From: Aspergillus flavus
Taxonomy: Eukaryota > Ascomycota > Eurotiomycetes > Eurotiales > Aspergillaceae
Assembly (NCBI RefSeq): GCF_009017415.1
Contig: NC_092407.1
Location: forward strand, 3,100,001 to 3,164,000
Reading direction: 5' to 3'
DNA length: 64,000 bases
The position numbers and the translations under genes are program-made. The notes under the pieces are model-generated. The model ran no database searches. It saw only the letters and a list, made by a program, of their open reading frames with translations, and was not told the origin of the DNA. This document shows positions 10,432 to 20,301 of the stretch, piece after piece. Positions within the stretch are counted from its first letter, which is position 1; every line of letters begins with the position of its first letter.

Positions 10432-11809
10432 CTCGTGGTCATCGCCCATGAGGCCGCTTTCCGGGTAATAGGTCTCAACGAACACGCTGGTGAAGTCTTC
10501 AATGGCTTTTACCATGGGTGCGACTGTGTCGTAGAACGGGAATGAGCGCAGCGGAGGCCCGTATGAGCAGTTGAGTAGGCCACGGGTCGCCAAATCCCGG
10601 TAGAAGTCCGTGGCCCGGAAGTGACCCGCATGCTCCCAGTAAGCATCGGTGGTGAATTCCTTGCCTGCCCAGTTGGGAAGCGCGAAGGAACTATCGTAGA
10701 AGCCTCCTTCGTTGAACAGAAACTCCTCGCCGACGGATCGAACAGCATACGCTTGGTTCATCACTAGGAACTGGGTGAGCCTGTTGCAAGATCAGAAGGG
10801 TAAAGCAAAGATCTTACAGTGATTAAGGTATCCACGGACAGGATGACGAGCACTCATGGTCCGCAAGGCCGTCTGGTGGACAGGCTCTGCTACATCATGT
10901 GTATGTGCTAGATGGTATAACTGCGAGTGAAACAGGTCGTTCATGTTAAAGGCCATCTTCGCACAAAGCCAGTCATTGGCGTCATCCAGCGCGGTATAAG
11001 TAAGGTCACTGCCCATGTTGGTCTTGATAGCCAGTGGAAGGAAATCCCCGGAACGAGGATGAATAAAGAAGTAGGCAGTGCAGGCGGCTGTCCAGCGTCC
11101 GGGTGTCTTGGGATACGCGGCCTGGTAGGAGTGATTAGCGAGAAAGAGGCGCCCTTCCTGATGAAGAACCGCCAGGGTTCTACCCCCTGCCAGATCCCGC
11201 ATCACATGGTCGTCAACGTCTAAGGGCAGGTGGTCGTTACTGGGATGGAGACGCCGGACCACGTAGGGATTGATGGACAGCCGTTCCATGGAGAACAGCA
11301 GATCCTGCGTCCAGTTGGTCAACATCCCAGGGGCGACTCCATCCGGGATGGTAGAGACCCATTGGTCTTTGTAGAGGACTTCATAGCTAGAGAGGGACTG
11401 TATGCCCCCGCCTGGGTCGATTAGTCGAGTTCTTCCTTCCGCATGGTGTATTTTGCCAACGAACCTTCATCAATGCTGCAGCGGCCTGGTCCAACTCGTG
11501 ATACACATTACTGGTGACATATCCCACATCTCTGAACCATTGAGCCCGGTCCCGGGCGACCATTGCATCCCCAAGAGCCCCGGTAGGAAAGAACGATGTG
11601 TTTCCGAGCAGAGGGGAGCCGTAAAGGTAACCCTTGCGCGCCAGACGAATCTCATCTACTCGCTCCCAGGGCTGAAGGTCAAACATAGGCAAGCTATACC
11701 GATGACTGTTGTCACCAGGAAGGGCTAGAGATGGTCTGAGTACTGCTTGGTTGGGAAACACTGGCAACCCAGCAGCATAGCAAGTAACGAGGAACGTGAG
11801 GAGAAGCAT
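10408..11809 (-). pseudogene. Secreted lipoxygenase (Mn-lipoxygenase-like), frameshifted and missing its C-terminal half
   Basis: Lipoxygenases insert O2 into polyunsaturated fatty acids. The ATG at 11809 begins a signal peptide ([14 protein letters not shown]), as in secreted fungal Mn-lipoxygenases. The body continues through [45 protein letters not shown] and [14 protein letters not shown]. The metal-binding helix reads [19 protein letters not shown], giving the first two His ligands (HxxxxH). A one-base insertion near 11464 shifts the frame. A 54-nt intron lies at 10764-10817. After [11 protein letters not shown] (about 10415) homology stops at the junction with the DUF829 gene, so the remaining His, the Asn-type ligand and the C-terminal carboxylate ligand are gone. 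A catalytic protein cannot be made from this copy. It is divergent from the heme-thiolate peroxidase fragment. Confidence 0.85.
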
Positions 11810-12328
11810 GTTATTGAAGAGAGATGTCTTCGAGATTTGAACCGTCAAAGTTGTTGTTGAAGTCGGACGAAGAAGAGACATAGCATCCGTAATAATGCGC
11901 TTCCCCATCTATATGCTGTCCTCCCCCTCGGATGAGAGGCCTTCCATTACCCATCTCCGATTAGGGTATCGAGATGGTACACCATATTTCTGTATTAGAG
12001 CGGTATCCCATCTATCCTTGCCTGTAATGAGACCATGTAGGTTACCTCTCGCAATGTTGTTACATCCTTCGGGGCGTGGGCTTGCATGCATGATTTCTCG
12101 CCGTGGACGCAAGCCATCCCCGTCAATTCCATCATTCCACGAGGAAGTGCTACGAGTATGCAAAGTGAGACAGCAACTTCCAGATAAAGCTATTCCCCCG
12201 ATAGGACAAGATGACGCCATGTTCAGGATGTGAGAATAATTACAAAATGGATTGTACACCACCCCCACAGGAAGACAATTTCTTCATTGACTTGCCAGCG
12301 CTAACCTGATCACCCCAAAACTTGCACT
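11810..12328. promoter_or_regulatory. Divergent promoter region, lipoxygenase / heme-thiolate peroxidase
   Basis: About 520 bp between the two outward-facing start codons, both followed by signal peptides. This suggests the two secreted oxidative enzymes were co-regulated. No specific binding site was recognised. Confidence 0.4.
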
Positions 12329-12856
12329 ATGAAAGTCATCACCATCATCTGGTTATGGCTTATCACTGCCCACTGCTACCCTGGTAGGATGGACTGGGAT
12401 TACGCTGTTCAACGCCACCAGCAAGTCCTCCAAGGGGACACTGACCGCGGGTTTGGCTTGAACGAGCCATTCATCCCAACTACCGCTCATATTCTCCCCG
12501 AGAAGAAGCCTTTCCCAATTGACGAATCAGTCCACTACTACGAGAGACATTTCAGCGGCTCAGGGCCGGACGGAACTTACCGTCGCTCTTCGTGCCCCGC
12601 GGTAAATGCGTTGGCCAACCGGGGCTACATTAACCGAACTGGACGGAATATCAGCTACTCTGAGCTGACGCATGCCGTTCGCCGGGTCTGGAACTTTGCC
12701 GATGATAATGTGACTCCTCCATCCCTCTCAAGCATTCGGAGACCTTTTCCCGAGGGGGATCAGAATCTTGGTCGAGACATCTGTCCAATGAAGGCCCGCT
12801 TCCAACGGGAAGATTGTGGCCAAGGGGAGCTGGAACATAGGAAGTGTATTGTATGA
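12329..12856 (+). pseudogene. Heme-thiolate (chloroperoxidase-like) peroxidase, N-terminal fragment
   Basis: The first 19 residues form a signal peptide (MKVITIIWLWLITAHCYPG). The proximal heme-ligand region follows: SGPDGTYRRSSCPAVNALANR (about residues 75-95), the SCP version of the family PCP motif, whose Cys binds the heme iron, then GYINRTGRNISYSEL. Resemblance is lost after VWNFADDN (about residue 130); the remaining 40-odd residues do not show the distal EHD-type motif and the frame ends at 12856, well short of the usual 230-270 residues. No intron or single frameshift that restores the second half was found. I call it a degraded fragment; a genuine short gene is less likely. It faces away from the truncated lipoxygenase. 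Confidence 0.65.
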
Positions 12857-13229
12857 CGTGGTGTATGGGGTTGGACATTACTGAGACACTAGGTCGTGGG
12901 TACTATATGGTAAAGGCGGGTGAGAAGCGGCTGGTAGGATTTTCCAGAAATTTAGTTCCTAAGGCATTGGACTTTCGTAGCTGCATATGTTGTAAGCAGC
13001 CCTGCTTAGGTCTATGTACATCGTCTAAACAAGTTCATGATACGTTGTGAGTGGGCCCCTGTCAAGCCCCAGATGGGGCTAAAGGAGGCTCGACGGTCAG
13101 CTTACCCCGTGGTCTTGAGAGTTAGTGGTTGTCGACGTGGCATAAGTCATGCCAAAATACCATTCAATTACGTCTCCGTCCCAAACATGACAATATCTCC
13201 TCATATCTGTATCTGATCTGTAGACCAAT
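12857..13229. other. Intergenic region, possible remnant of the peroxidase 3' half
   Basis: About 370 bp. Short open frames are present but none shows peroxidase motifs. Nothing else recognised. Confidence 0.4.
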
Positions 13230-14240
13230 CTATAGTTTCCCTTTCGAAGGCTCGGCAGGGATTCTTTGGGTATGCTTGTAGTGCCAGGAAGGGTCTGCTA
13301 AATCCTTCCGGATGGCGTAGTTTGCTTCTGCATCCTCTAGCACCGCTAAATCCAGAGTGGCGACGCCCATGCCTTCGGCTGCAGTGCCCAAACGAACCAG
13401 CGGACCGGCATAGGGGATGTTGATTTGGGAAAGGCCACAGTAGTTCCTACCTGGAGGCCCGCCTGCATTGGCGAAGACCACCGCGCAAGTATTCTCAAAG
13501 GTACGCGCGGTCAGGATACTATCGAGAAACAGGGATGGCGCTGACGGGTTCTGACGATGACCAGCCTCGGAGGCTCCGCTGCGAGTCCACAAGGTGGGCA
13601 CGATAATGATCTTTGCTCCGCGGGATACCAGTTCTCTCCAGGCTTCAGGGAAGGCCAGATCCCAGCAAACGAGGAGGCCTACAGGGCCAAAGGGGGTCGA
13701 GATGACTTCGTGCGGGCTGTCGCCGGAGGAGCGAAGGTACGCTCGCTCGGTAGGACCCCAAAGATTCTTTTTCACGTAGGACCCTAGGGTTTCGCCGGTG
13801 TTGGATATGAAGAAAGCGACATTCTCCAAGGCGGGGGCGGGCTTGCCGTCGGGTTCTGTGGATGAGGTTGATGTTTCCTGTGGAGACGCTGATACAGGGC
13901 GCACGATGGACCCCGGTACAATGCAGATATTGCACTCTTTGGCTAGGGCCTGATACCGATGTACGTAGCTCTCCCAATCATCACACAAGGGTGCAAAACG
14001 CGGATCGGTCGGAATCCAGTTCGTCAAGTGGAATTCTGGCAGCACGGCCAAATGACAACCCTGGGCAGCGGCCTCGCGGATGAATTGTACCGCCCGAGCG
14101 AAGTTGTCGGCCGGTTTGAGGGGCTAGAAGCACACGGAATTAGACAAGGTTTGGGTTATCGGTTGCATATGGAGGTTCTTCGAGACACGGCTTACCTTGA
14201 CATACAGCTGGATGACAGCTATCTTGCAGTACGGCGGCAT
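13230..14240 (-). CDS. Carbon-nitrogen hydrolase (nitrilase superfamily)
   Basis: Two exons, 14240-14196 and 14123-13230, with a 72-nt intron, encode 312 residues. Exon 1 gives MPPYCKIAVIQLYVK, the usual first beta-strand of the family, and exon 2 continues PLKPADNFARAV. The catalytic triad is visible: Glu in AVLPEFHL (about residue 44), Lys in YVKKNLWGPTE, and Cys in GLLVCWDLAFPEAWREL. Family members hydrolyse nitriles, amides or carbamoyl groups; the exact branch is uncertain. There is no targeting signal. It is the last intact gene of the accessory block and may or may not belong to it. Confidence 0.88.
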
Positions 14241-14336
14241 GATGAGGGGGGTGGACGAAACAACGCCGAGGGATCTGATAGTGATAGAAGAGGAAAGCGG
14301 CCACAGCCAACGTTTTATGTGGGATCTGTACTTACT

Positions 14337-14358
14337 AGTAGTAGTAGTAGTAGTAGTA
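14337..14358 (+). repeat. (AGT)n microsatellite, about seven units
   Basis: Perfect trinucleotide repeat just upstream of the carbon-nitrogen hydrolase start, in its probable promoter. Confidence 0.9.
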
Positions 14359-14628
14359 TGTACATTAGTCCTATCTATTGGCTACCTAGGTTGGGACGCG
14401 TTGACCCTGCAGGGGTCAAGCATTTTAGGGCACTCGGAGTGGCCGATCCTGGCAGCCGGTACCGTCCCATGCGAGACCGTACCGTACCGGCTCGTCAATC
14501 TGTCCCGTCAGGTATCATGACCCGACGGTAAATACCAAATACTCCCTTTACACAGTAGAGTATCCCGTGCCCTAACTTCTAAGTAATATGCTCCTGAGCA
14601 AACTCGCAACGCTCGTCACTTTGGAGCT

Positions 14629-14663
14629 ACTCTCTCTCTCTCTCTCTTTATATATATATATAT
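14629..14663 (+). repeat. (CT)n(TA)n compound microsatellite upstream of the PAQR gene
   Basis: A CT tract runs directly into a TA tract 75-110 bp before the PAQR start codon. A pyrimidine-rich plus TATA-like stretch at this distance is a plausible core-promoter element, but that is inference. Confidence 0.8.
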
Positions 14664-14737
14664 CGGGTCCTTGGCCATCCTGTGGGCTTAAGCATACAGC
14701 AGTCTTTCCACAAGAGTCATTCTTAAATCCCATTGTC

Positions 14738-15845
14738 ATGGCGTCCCTCAGACTCGCCTTAACCTGTTTCCTGACACCATCGCCTCCAAAGGCGACAGAG
14801 AACTTTCATGCTGCAAATACTGAACCTCCTCAAAAGAAACAGGTATTTCATGCCTCTGAGATACCCGAGTGGATGCAGTGGGATCCATACATCCAGCACG
14901 GGTACCGGACCCAGTTGAATAGTTTCAAACAATGCTTCTTGTCGCTGTTCTACATGCACAATGAATCCGTCAACACCTGGTCCCATATAGTTCTCGAAAT
15001 CTCTTTCCTAATCTTACTTCTCGCGATCGACTACTGGATTGCCCAGCTGCCCTTCAAAGTGCCATTCTCAGACATGCTGGCCATTCAATCATATGTTGCC
15101 GGGACAGCAGGATGCCTGGTCTTCTCGGTCCGTCACCCCCCTCTCGTCCCACAAGACCCGGAACAAACCCTCACTAACTAATCCCTACTCTCACAGGCTG
15201 CCTTTCACACCACGAATGCTCATTCCCCGGAGGTCGCTCGCGCTTTCCTGAAGCTAGACTACTTTGGGATCGTGCTGACCATCTCGACGACCTGTATCTC
15301 GGTGGCCTATTTCACGTCAACGCTACAACTCGCCTATATCCTCTTCACGGTTCTCTGCGCCGCCATGGTCTTTTGCATCACGTTAGATGTTGGGATGGAT
15401 GGTGCCCGTGCAGGTCCATGGAGGTAGGTCGTCCCTTGACGCACCGTGCAATTCCCGCTCCTTGTAAGCTTTGCTCATATTTTCTTTCAGAGCAACGGTG
15501 TTTCTTCTCCTCGCTGCCAGCGACTTAGCCCCCATCTTTCACGTCGGTTGGAATGAAGGTAAATGTGGACTTTTTCGCATACCACTCGATAGCCTCACGG
15601 TCACCTGTTCGTCGTATGCCATCGGCACCCTGGCATATGTCACCCGGTTTCCGGAGAGATATTGGCCGGGTAGATTCGATCTCATCGTATGTCCTAACAT
15701 ACGCTGCTATACAGACTGTGACTAAGATGTGCAGGGTGCGTGTCATCAGGTCTTCCATGTGTTGGTTGCGTTCGGCCAGATCGTGCATTTGTTTGGGCTT
15801 CGAGAGATGCTGGTCAGCATTCATATGGTTCGGTGCACAATGTAG
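14738..15845 (+). CDS. PAQR-family membrane protein (adiponectin receptor / hemolysin III-like)
   Basis: Seven-transmembrane protein of the Izh/PAQR family, whose members are proposed metal-dependent hydrolases or sterol/lipid sensors. Four exons, 14738-15127, 15197-15423, 15491-15686 and 15735-15845, give 307 residues. Motifs: NESVNTWSH before TM1, FHTTNAHSP with the first conserved His, and ACHQVFHVLVAFGQIVH with the last two metal His residues. The first intron uses an unusual GTCCGT donor but joins the frame exactly at the conserved SAAFHT. An in-frame ATG exists upstream at 14588, but it would add a stretch encoded by the microsatellite, so 14738 is preferred. Confidence 0.85.
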
Positions 15846-16111
15846 ATGATAGGTTCTCTAGAGCTAGAATATATTTATAAATTCTATATGGGGCTTGCTT
15901 TCCTAGTTGAAATATGCCACTAGTCTATGATTCCCTTCGGAGTGCATTGTTGTAGCTCTCTTCTGATTAGGTCATGATATATCCAGTGGTTGGGTATGGT
16001 AATTTCCTGGCCACGCTCTCGGAAGCCTTGGAAGCAAATAAGTCTCCCAATGCACTAATAGTGAATATCGGTTTATTCCAGATTATTTGCCTTCTCTAGC
16101 ATAGATCCAGC
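15846..16111. other. Intergenic region before the 5S rRNA gene
   Basis: No coding or RNA feature recognised. Confidence 0.4.
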
Positions 16112-16230
16112 ACATACGACCACAGGGTGTGGAAAATAGGGCTTCCCGTCCGCTCAGCCGTACTCAAGCCACACGCCGGGAGGTTAGTAGTTGGGTGGGT
16201 GACCACCAGCGAATCCCTCCTGTTGTATGT
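16112..16230 (+). rRNA. 5S ribosomal RNA, dispersed single copy
   Basis: The sequence begins ACATACGACC and ends GTTGTATGT, which pair as helix I. In between are the conserved CCCGTCCGCTC, AAGCCACACGCC and GGGTGGGTGACCACCAGCG blocks, the last two forming the internal RNA polymerase III control region. A T-rich stretch (16230-16234) follows as terminator. It closely resembles Neurospora-type 5S as I remember it. Filamentous ascomycetes carry 5S genes dispersed outside the rDNA repeat, as here. Confidence 0.93.
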
Positions 16231-17006
16231 TTTTGTGTTATTTTTGATGTAATGATATGTTTGATGGTCTCCAGATACTCGTTGTTATGAAATCTGCATG
16301 CCTTTTATATATGTGTTGTGGTCAATGTTGTTTGACCGTCGCATCTCATAACTTGAGTTATGGATTTACTTTGCTGGAGCTAAGGGTGCTTGTTTAAGAA
16401 AAGATATTTAGATTTATTGCGATTTATTCAACTACCTAGTGTGGCCATGGTAGACAAACCTTCACACTCTTGATTCATTCAATAGGACAATTTCCATGAT
16501 GGGTACACCATTACTGGTTTGTTATCTAGCCCTATACCCAAAGGGCTAGAGCTGCACTGCAAAAAGCTTCCTTGATCTAAATTTGCTAGATCTCCTTGTT
16601 TGGGATCTGTAGTCTGGACTACATGTGGATCCGTGGATGTATATGTTCACTTCCTTAGTGAGAAAGTGTTGCACTAGGACCTCTCCCCCTTCATTCTATA
16701 AACATGTCAAGGTGACAATTATATGTGGAGGGCTGGATATTGTCAGAGATAAACCAGTAGGTGAGGGAACTACAGGGCTCTCTAAACTAAAGTACTTTCC
16801 TTATGTTGTTGTACTTTGCAGCAGGTGTATAGTTCTGTCCGCATAATTACGCACGACTATATAACCATGGTGGAACACAGTGTAGTTGAGTATCTTCCGG
16901 TTTGAGATGCTATCTGAGATCACATATGCAAAAAGAACCGAAATCAAATAGATGTGTGTGTGTGTAAGCAAGATAGGGGAAAAATAAAAGAAAAGAAAAA
17001 GAAGTG
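16231..17006. other. Intergenic region between 5S rRNA and tRNA-Cys
   Basis: AT-rich, with only short open frames. No gene recognised. Confidence 0.45.
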
Positions 17007-17111
17007 AGGGACTGGCCGGGATCGAACCAGCGACCTAAAGATAGCTTGCAACATTTGGTTAACCAATGAGGTCATTGCAATCTTCCACTCTATCCACTGA
17101 GCTACAGCCCC
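17007..17111 (-). tRNA. tRNA-Cys (anticodon GCA) with a 32-nt intron
   Basis: On the minus strand the acceptor GGGGCTG pairs with CAGTCCC and is followed by U73, the discriminator base typical of tRNA-Cys. The D arm is TAGCTCAGTGGATAGAGT and the T arm GCTGGTTCGATCCCGGC. The anticodon loop begins TTGCAA; GCA lies at 17078-17076. The intron (17074-17043) sits after position 37 as in other nuclear tRNA introns and contains a second TTGCAA that can pair with the anticodon loop. T-rich sequence follows the 3' end as a Pol III terminator. Confidence 0.9.
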
Positions 17112-17904
17112 ATTAGATGGTATTCTGCCAGATATTTTGTCTTTATAAAGCTAATTACGCAGAACTTTACAGCAAGCTTTTCTCTATTATTCCATTCACA
17201 CCTTGCCCTAGGACTATATATTATATAAAGTAAGATCTGCAGTTATGTCTAAAACCGGAATACGCACTAGAACTGAGCCCGGTATTGACTAATTTACTAC
17301 GGTAGATTTTTGATGATCTATTATGCACTGTGATCTGACAGGGCAGTAGACGCATTGGCCCCTTCCATGACCCTTCATTGTCGTTGTTGGCTCAACAATT
17401 TCATGCAACAAGAACTACCCTAGACTCTTAATATGGTGAATAGCTTTGAGATTGATAGTGTATCTACTAGTTTCGGTTATCCCCATCATCCATGTTGTTA
17501 CTGTAACATTGCAAGTATACTATGTGAGTTCTCGGTGAAAAATATATATATATATATACGGGCTGCCCTAGCATTCATTTAAATCCAACAACGAATTCAG
17601 GATCATCCTAATAATTGGCCAGCCGCCAACCATAGCCTACTCAAACAAAGACACACTCGTTGTAATAACACCAGGACAACCATCCATACCTCGTCATTCG
17701 CTGTTGATACATCATCCGTAGTACAAACATCGACTAAACCACCTCGTAGACACTGCGGACTCCGTGTTCCTTTGTAAGGTGCCTCATCACCAGAACCTGA
17801 CATCTATATATCCCAAGACTCAAATAAATAAGCCATAAGCCACATATCCTTCTGAATACGCGCAAGCCCTAAGTCACATCCCCAACGAGCCCAAAATAGC
17901 AGAC
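17112..17904. other. Intergenic region with an AT microsatellite
   Basis: No gene recognised. A (TA)n tract lies at 17542-17558. The last part should hold the former promoter of the arginyl-tRNA synthetase copy. Confidence 0.45.
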
Positions 17905-19935
17905 ATGGACCAACCCTCAACCTCCAACCCACTCCACATATACCGCACACACATCTCAAACCACCTAGCTTCTCTCCTGAACACAGACCCATCTTTAATC
18001 TAGGATGTCCTGCAGCGCCCCCAAACCCCCGGAAAGGGAGACCTCGTCGTCCCCATCCCGGCACCCAGAATAAAGCCTAGAAAAAAGGAGGACATCGCCA
18101 GCCCAATCTACGAAAACGCAAGTTACCACTCCATACCCACCTCATACCACGTACTACCAAGATCCAACTAACAAAACCCCCAGTTCCCAGCCTCCCCCCT
18201 CTTCAAAAAACCATCCAAAGAAGGAATCCACATCCAATTCACCTTCCACCCCTCACCCCTCACCATATCGTCTTACCCCTGATATTGCAAAACGGAAATA
18301 ACTACGGATCCAACCATCGACTCGGCCTCCGCGAACCAAACAACCCAGACGCAGGCCGCAAGAGAATCATCATCGAGTTCGGATCACCGAATATCGCCAA
18401 GCCGTTTCGTGCTGGGCATTTGCGGAGCACGATCCTTGGAGGCTTTCTCGCTAACCTGTATGAGGAGGCTGGCTGGGACGTGACTCGAATGAATTATCTC
18501 GGGGATCGGGGGAAGTAATATAGTGTTCTTGGGGTTGGGGTTGAGAAGTTTGGGGATTTGGATGTCCTTGAACGAGATCCTATTGCGCAGCTCTTGGATG
18601 TTTATGTTAGGGTTAGTGCAGTTGGAAGAAAGGAACAGGAGAGCATAGAGAGCATGAGGAAAGTTATTGCCAGCAGGAAGTCGCAGGGGCACCCGTTGGA
18701 GGACATGGAGCGAGAGTTGGAGTTGCTCCAGGCTAATTCTATGGATGAGAGGGCGATAAAGTACTTCAAGCGTATGTGTGAGGGTGGCGAGGAGGCGTTG
18801 GGTTTGTGGAAGAAGTTTCGCGACCTAAGCATAATCAAGTACCAAGCATCGTTTGCTCGGCTCAACATCCACTACGATGTATATGCCGGGGAATCCCAGA
18901 TCAAGAATGAAAGTATGAAGGAGGTTGAAAACATGACGAAGGAAAAAAGGGTTTCAGAGGTGTCGGACGGTGCTGTCCTCGTCGATCTGACCAAGTACTC
19001 TAAGAAGCTGAGCAAGGAAATTGTGCGCAAGAAGGATGGAACGAGCAACTACATGTCTCGCGATATTGGTGCGGTATTCGAACGAGACGAAGAATACCAT
19101 TACGACAACATGATCTACGTTATTGCGTCGCAGCAAGATCTTCATATGGCTCAACTCATCAAGATCATTGAGCTGATTGGGAGAAAAGGCCTTGCAGATA
19201 AGCTCGAACATGTCAATTTCGGCTTAGTGCATGAAATGAGTACTCGTAGGGGAACTGTGAAGTTCCTCGATGATATTCTACGCGATGCCAAAGACAAGAT
19301 GCAAGAGGTCATGAGATCAAACCAAGCCAAGTATGAGCAGGTCGAGGACTCTGAGAAGATCGCCGATATACTGGATATCTCCGCCGTCCTGGTCCAGGAT
19401 ATGGCTTCCAAGCGGTCCGTTCAATTACCCTTTGCTGATGTACAAGTACTGACTATTCCAGTAATGACTATACGTTCGACATGGATCGGATGACTTCTTT
19501 CGAGGGAGATAAGGGCCCCTATCTCCAATACTCGCATGCTCGTTTGTGTTCCATCATCCGCAAGGCTGATCTACCGTCCGAGCCTCTCAAGGACGCAGAC
19601 CTCTCACTGCTGCAAGAAAAGCATGCAGCCTCTATCGTGCAGAAGCTGGAACAGTGGCCTGAAGTCTTCCAGACGACTTTTAAAAACAAAAAACCGGTTA
19701 CAGTGCTCACATATCTGTGGAAGTTGACTCATGCCCTGAATTCAAGCTATGAGCATCTTAACATTTTGAATAGTGAGCCGGAGCTGAAGCTTGCACGGCT
19801 CACTCTCTATAGTTGTGCCAGACAGGTTTTGTCGAATGCAATGCGACTACTGGGTCTTACGCCCGTGGAAAGGTATCAAATGAGATCACCTGCATTGATA
19901 AACCGAGTGTGTGCTGACAATAATATAGGATGTAA
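17905..19935 (+). pseudogene. Degenerate copy of cytosolic arginyl-tRNA synthetase
   Basis: The normal enzyme charges tRNA-Arg. From ATG 17905 the N-terminal domain can be followed, but it has an in-frame TAG at 18001, an intron (18118-18183) with a GC donor, a one-base frameshift near 18260-18270, and a TAA at 18516 immediately after GDRGK, where the family reads GDWGKQ. The HIGH-class motif HAGH reads RAGH, and GDW has become GDR. From 18519 the rest is open and well conserved: MSTRRGT (KMSKS region), the 47-nt intron 19415-19461, MDRMTSFEGDKGPYLQYSHAR, and a last intron (19873-19928) leading to the family ending PVERM. With two stops, a frameshift and a changed HIGH His, this copy cannot be a working full-length synthetase; an essential intact gene must exist elsewhere. 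Confidence 0.85.
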
Positions 19936-20301
19936 TTCAGCTGGTCGATAGGATAAGTATACGAGTTCTGGCTCATCACTTTTGGCAGGTAAAGTACAGA
20001 TCGTGTGAACTGCTGACACTATCATGGACTTCACTTTGGCCTTCTATGTGAGAACAATGTAGTGTTAGTGAGAAAACATCAAATCATTCACCGGGCACCT
20101 TCTATGTTGATGCTATTGCACACTAAACCAAGTAAACAATTAGACCAGTGAACATGGCACCCTGAGTCATGCCCCTAGACACCCTTCGCAGTATCTAAGG
20201 TACAATTATGTACGACCAATATTCACCTGACAGCTCAGAAGCTCTTCCTTCACATGAATCAGAATTATACAAATGACCGTAACTAACCTGATAGATCTTG
20301 T
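19936..20301. other. Intergenic region between convergent genes
   Basis: About 365 bp between the 3' ends of the synthetase copy and the zinc-finger gene. Nothing recognised. Confidence 0.4.
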
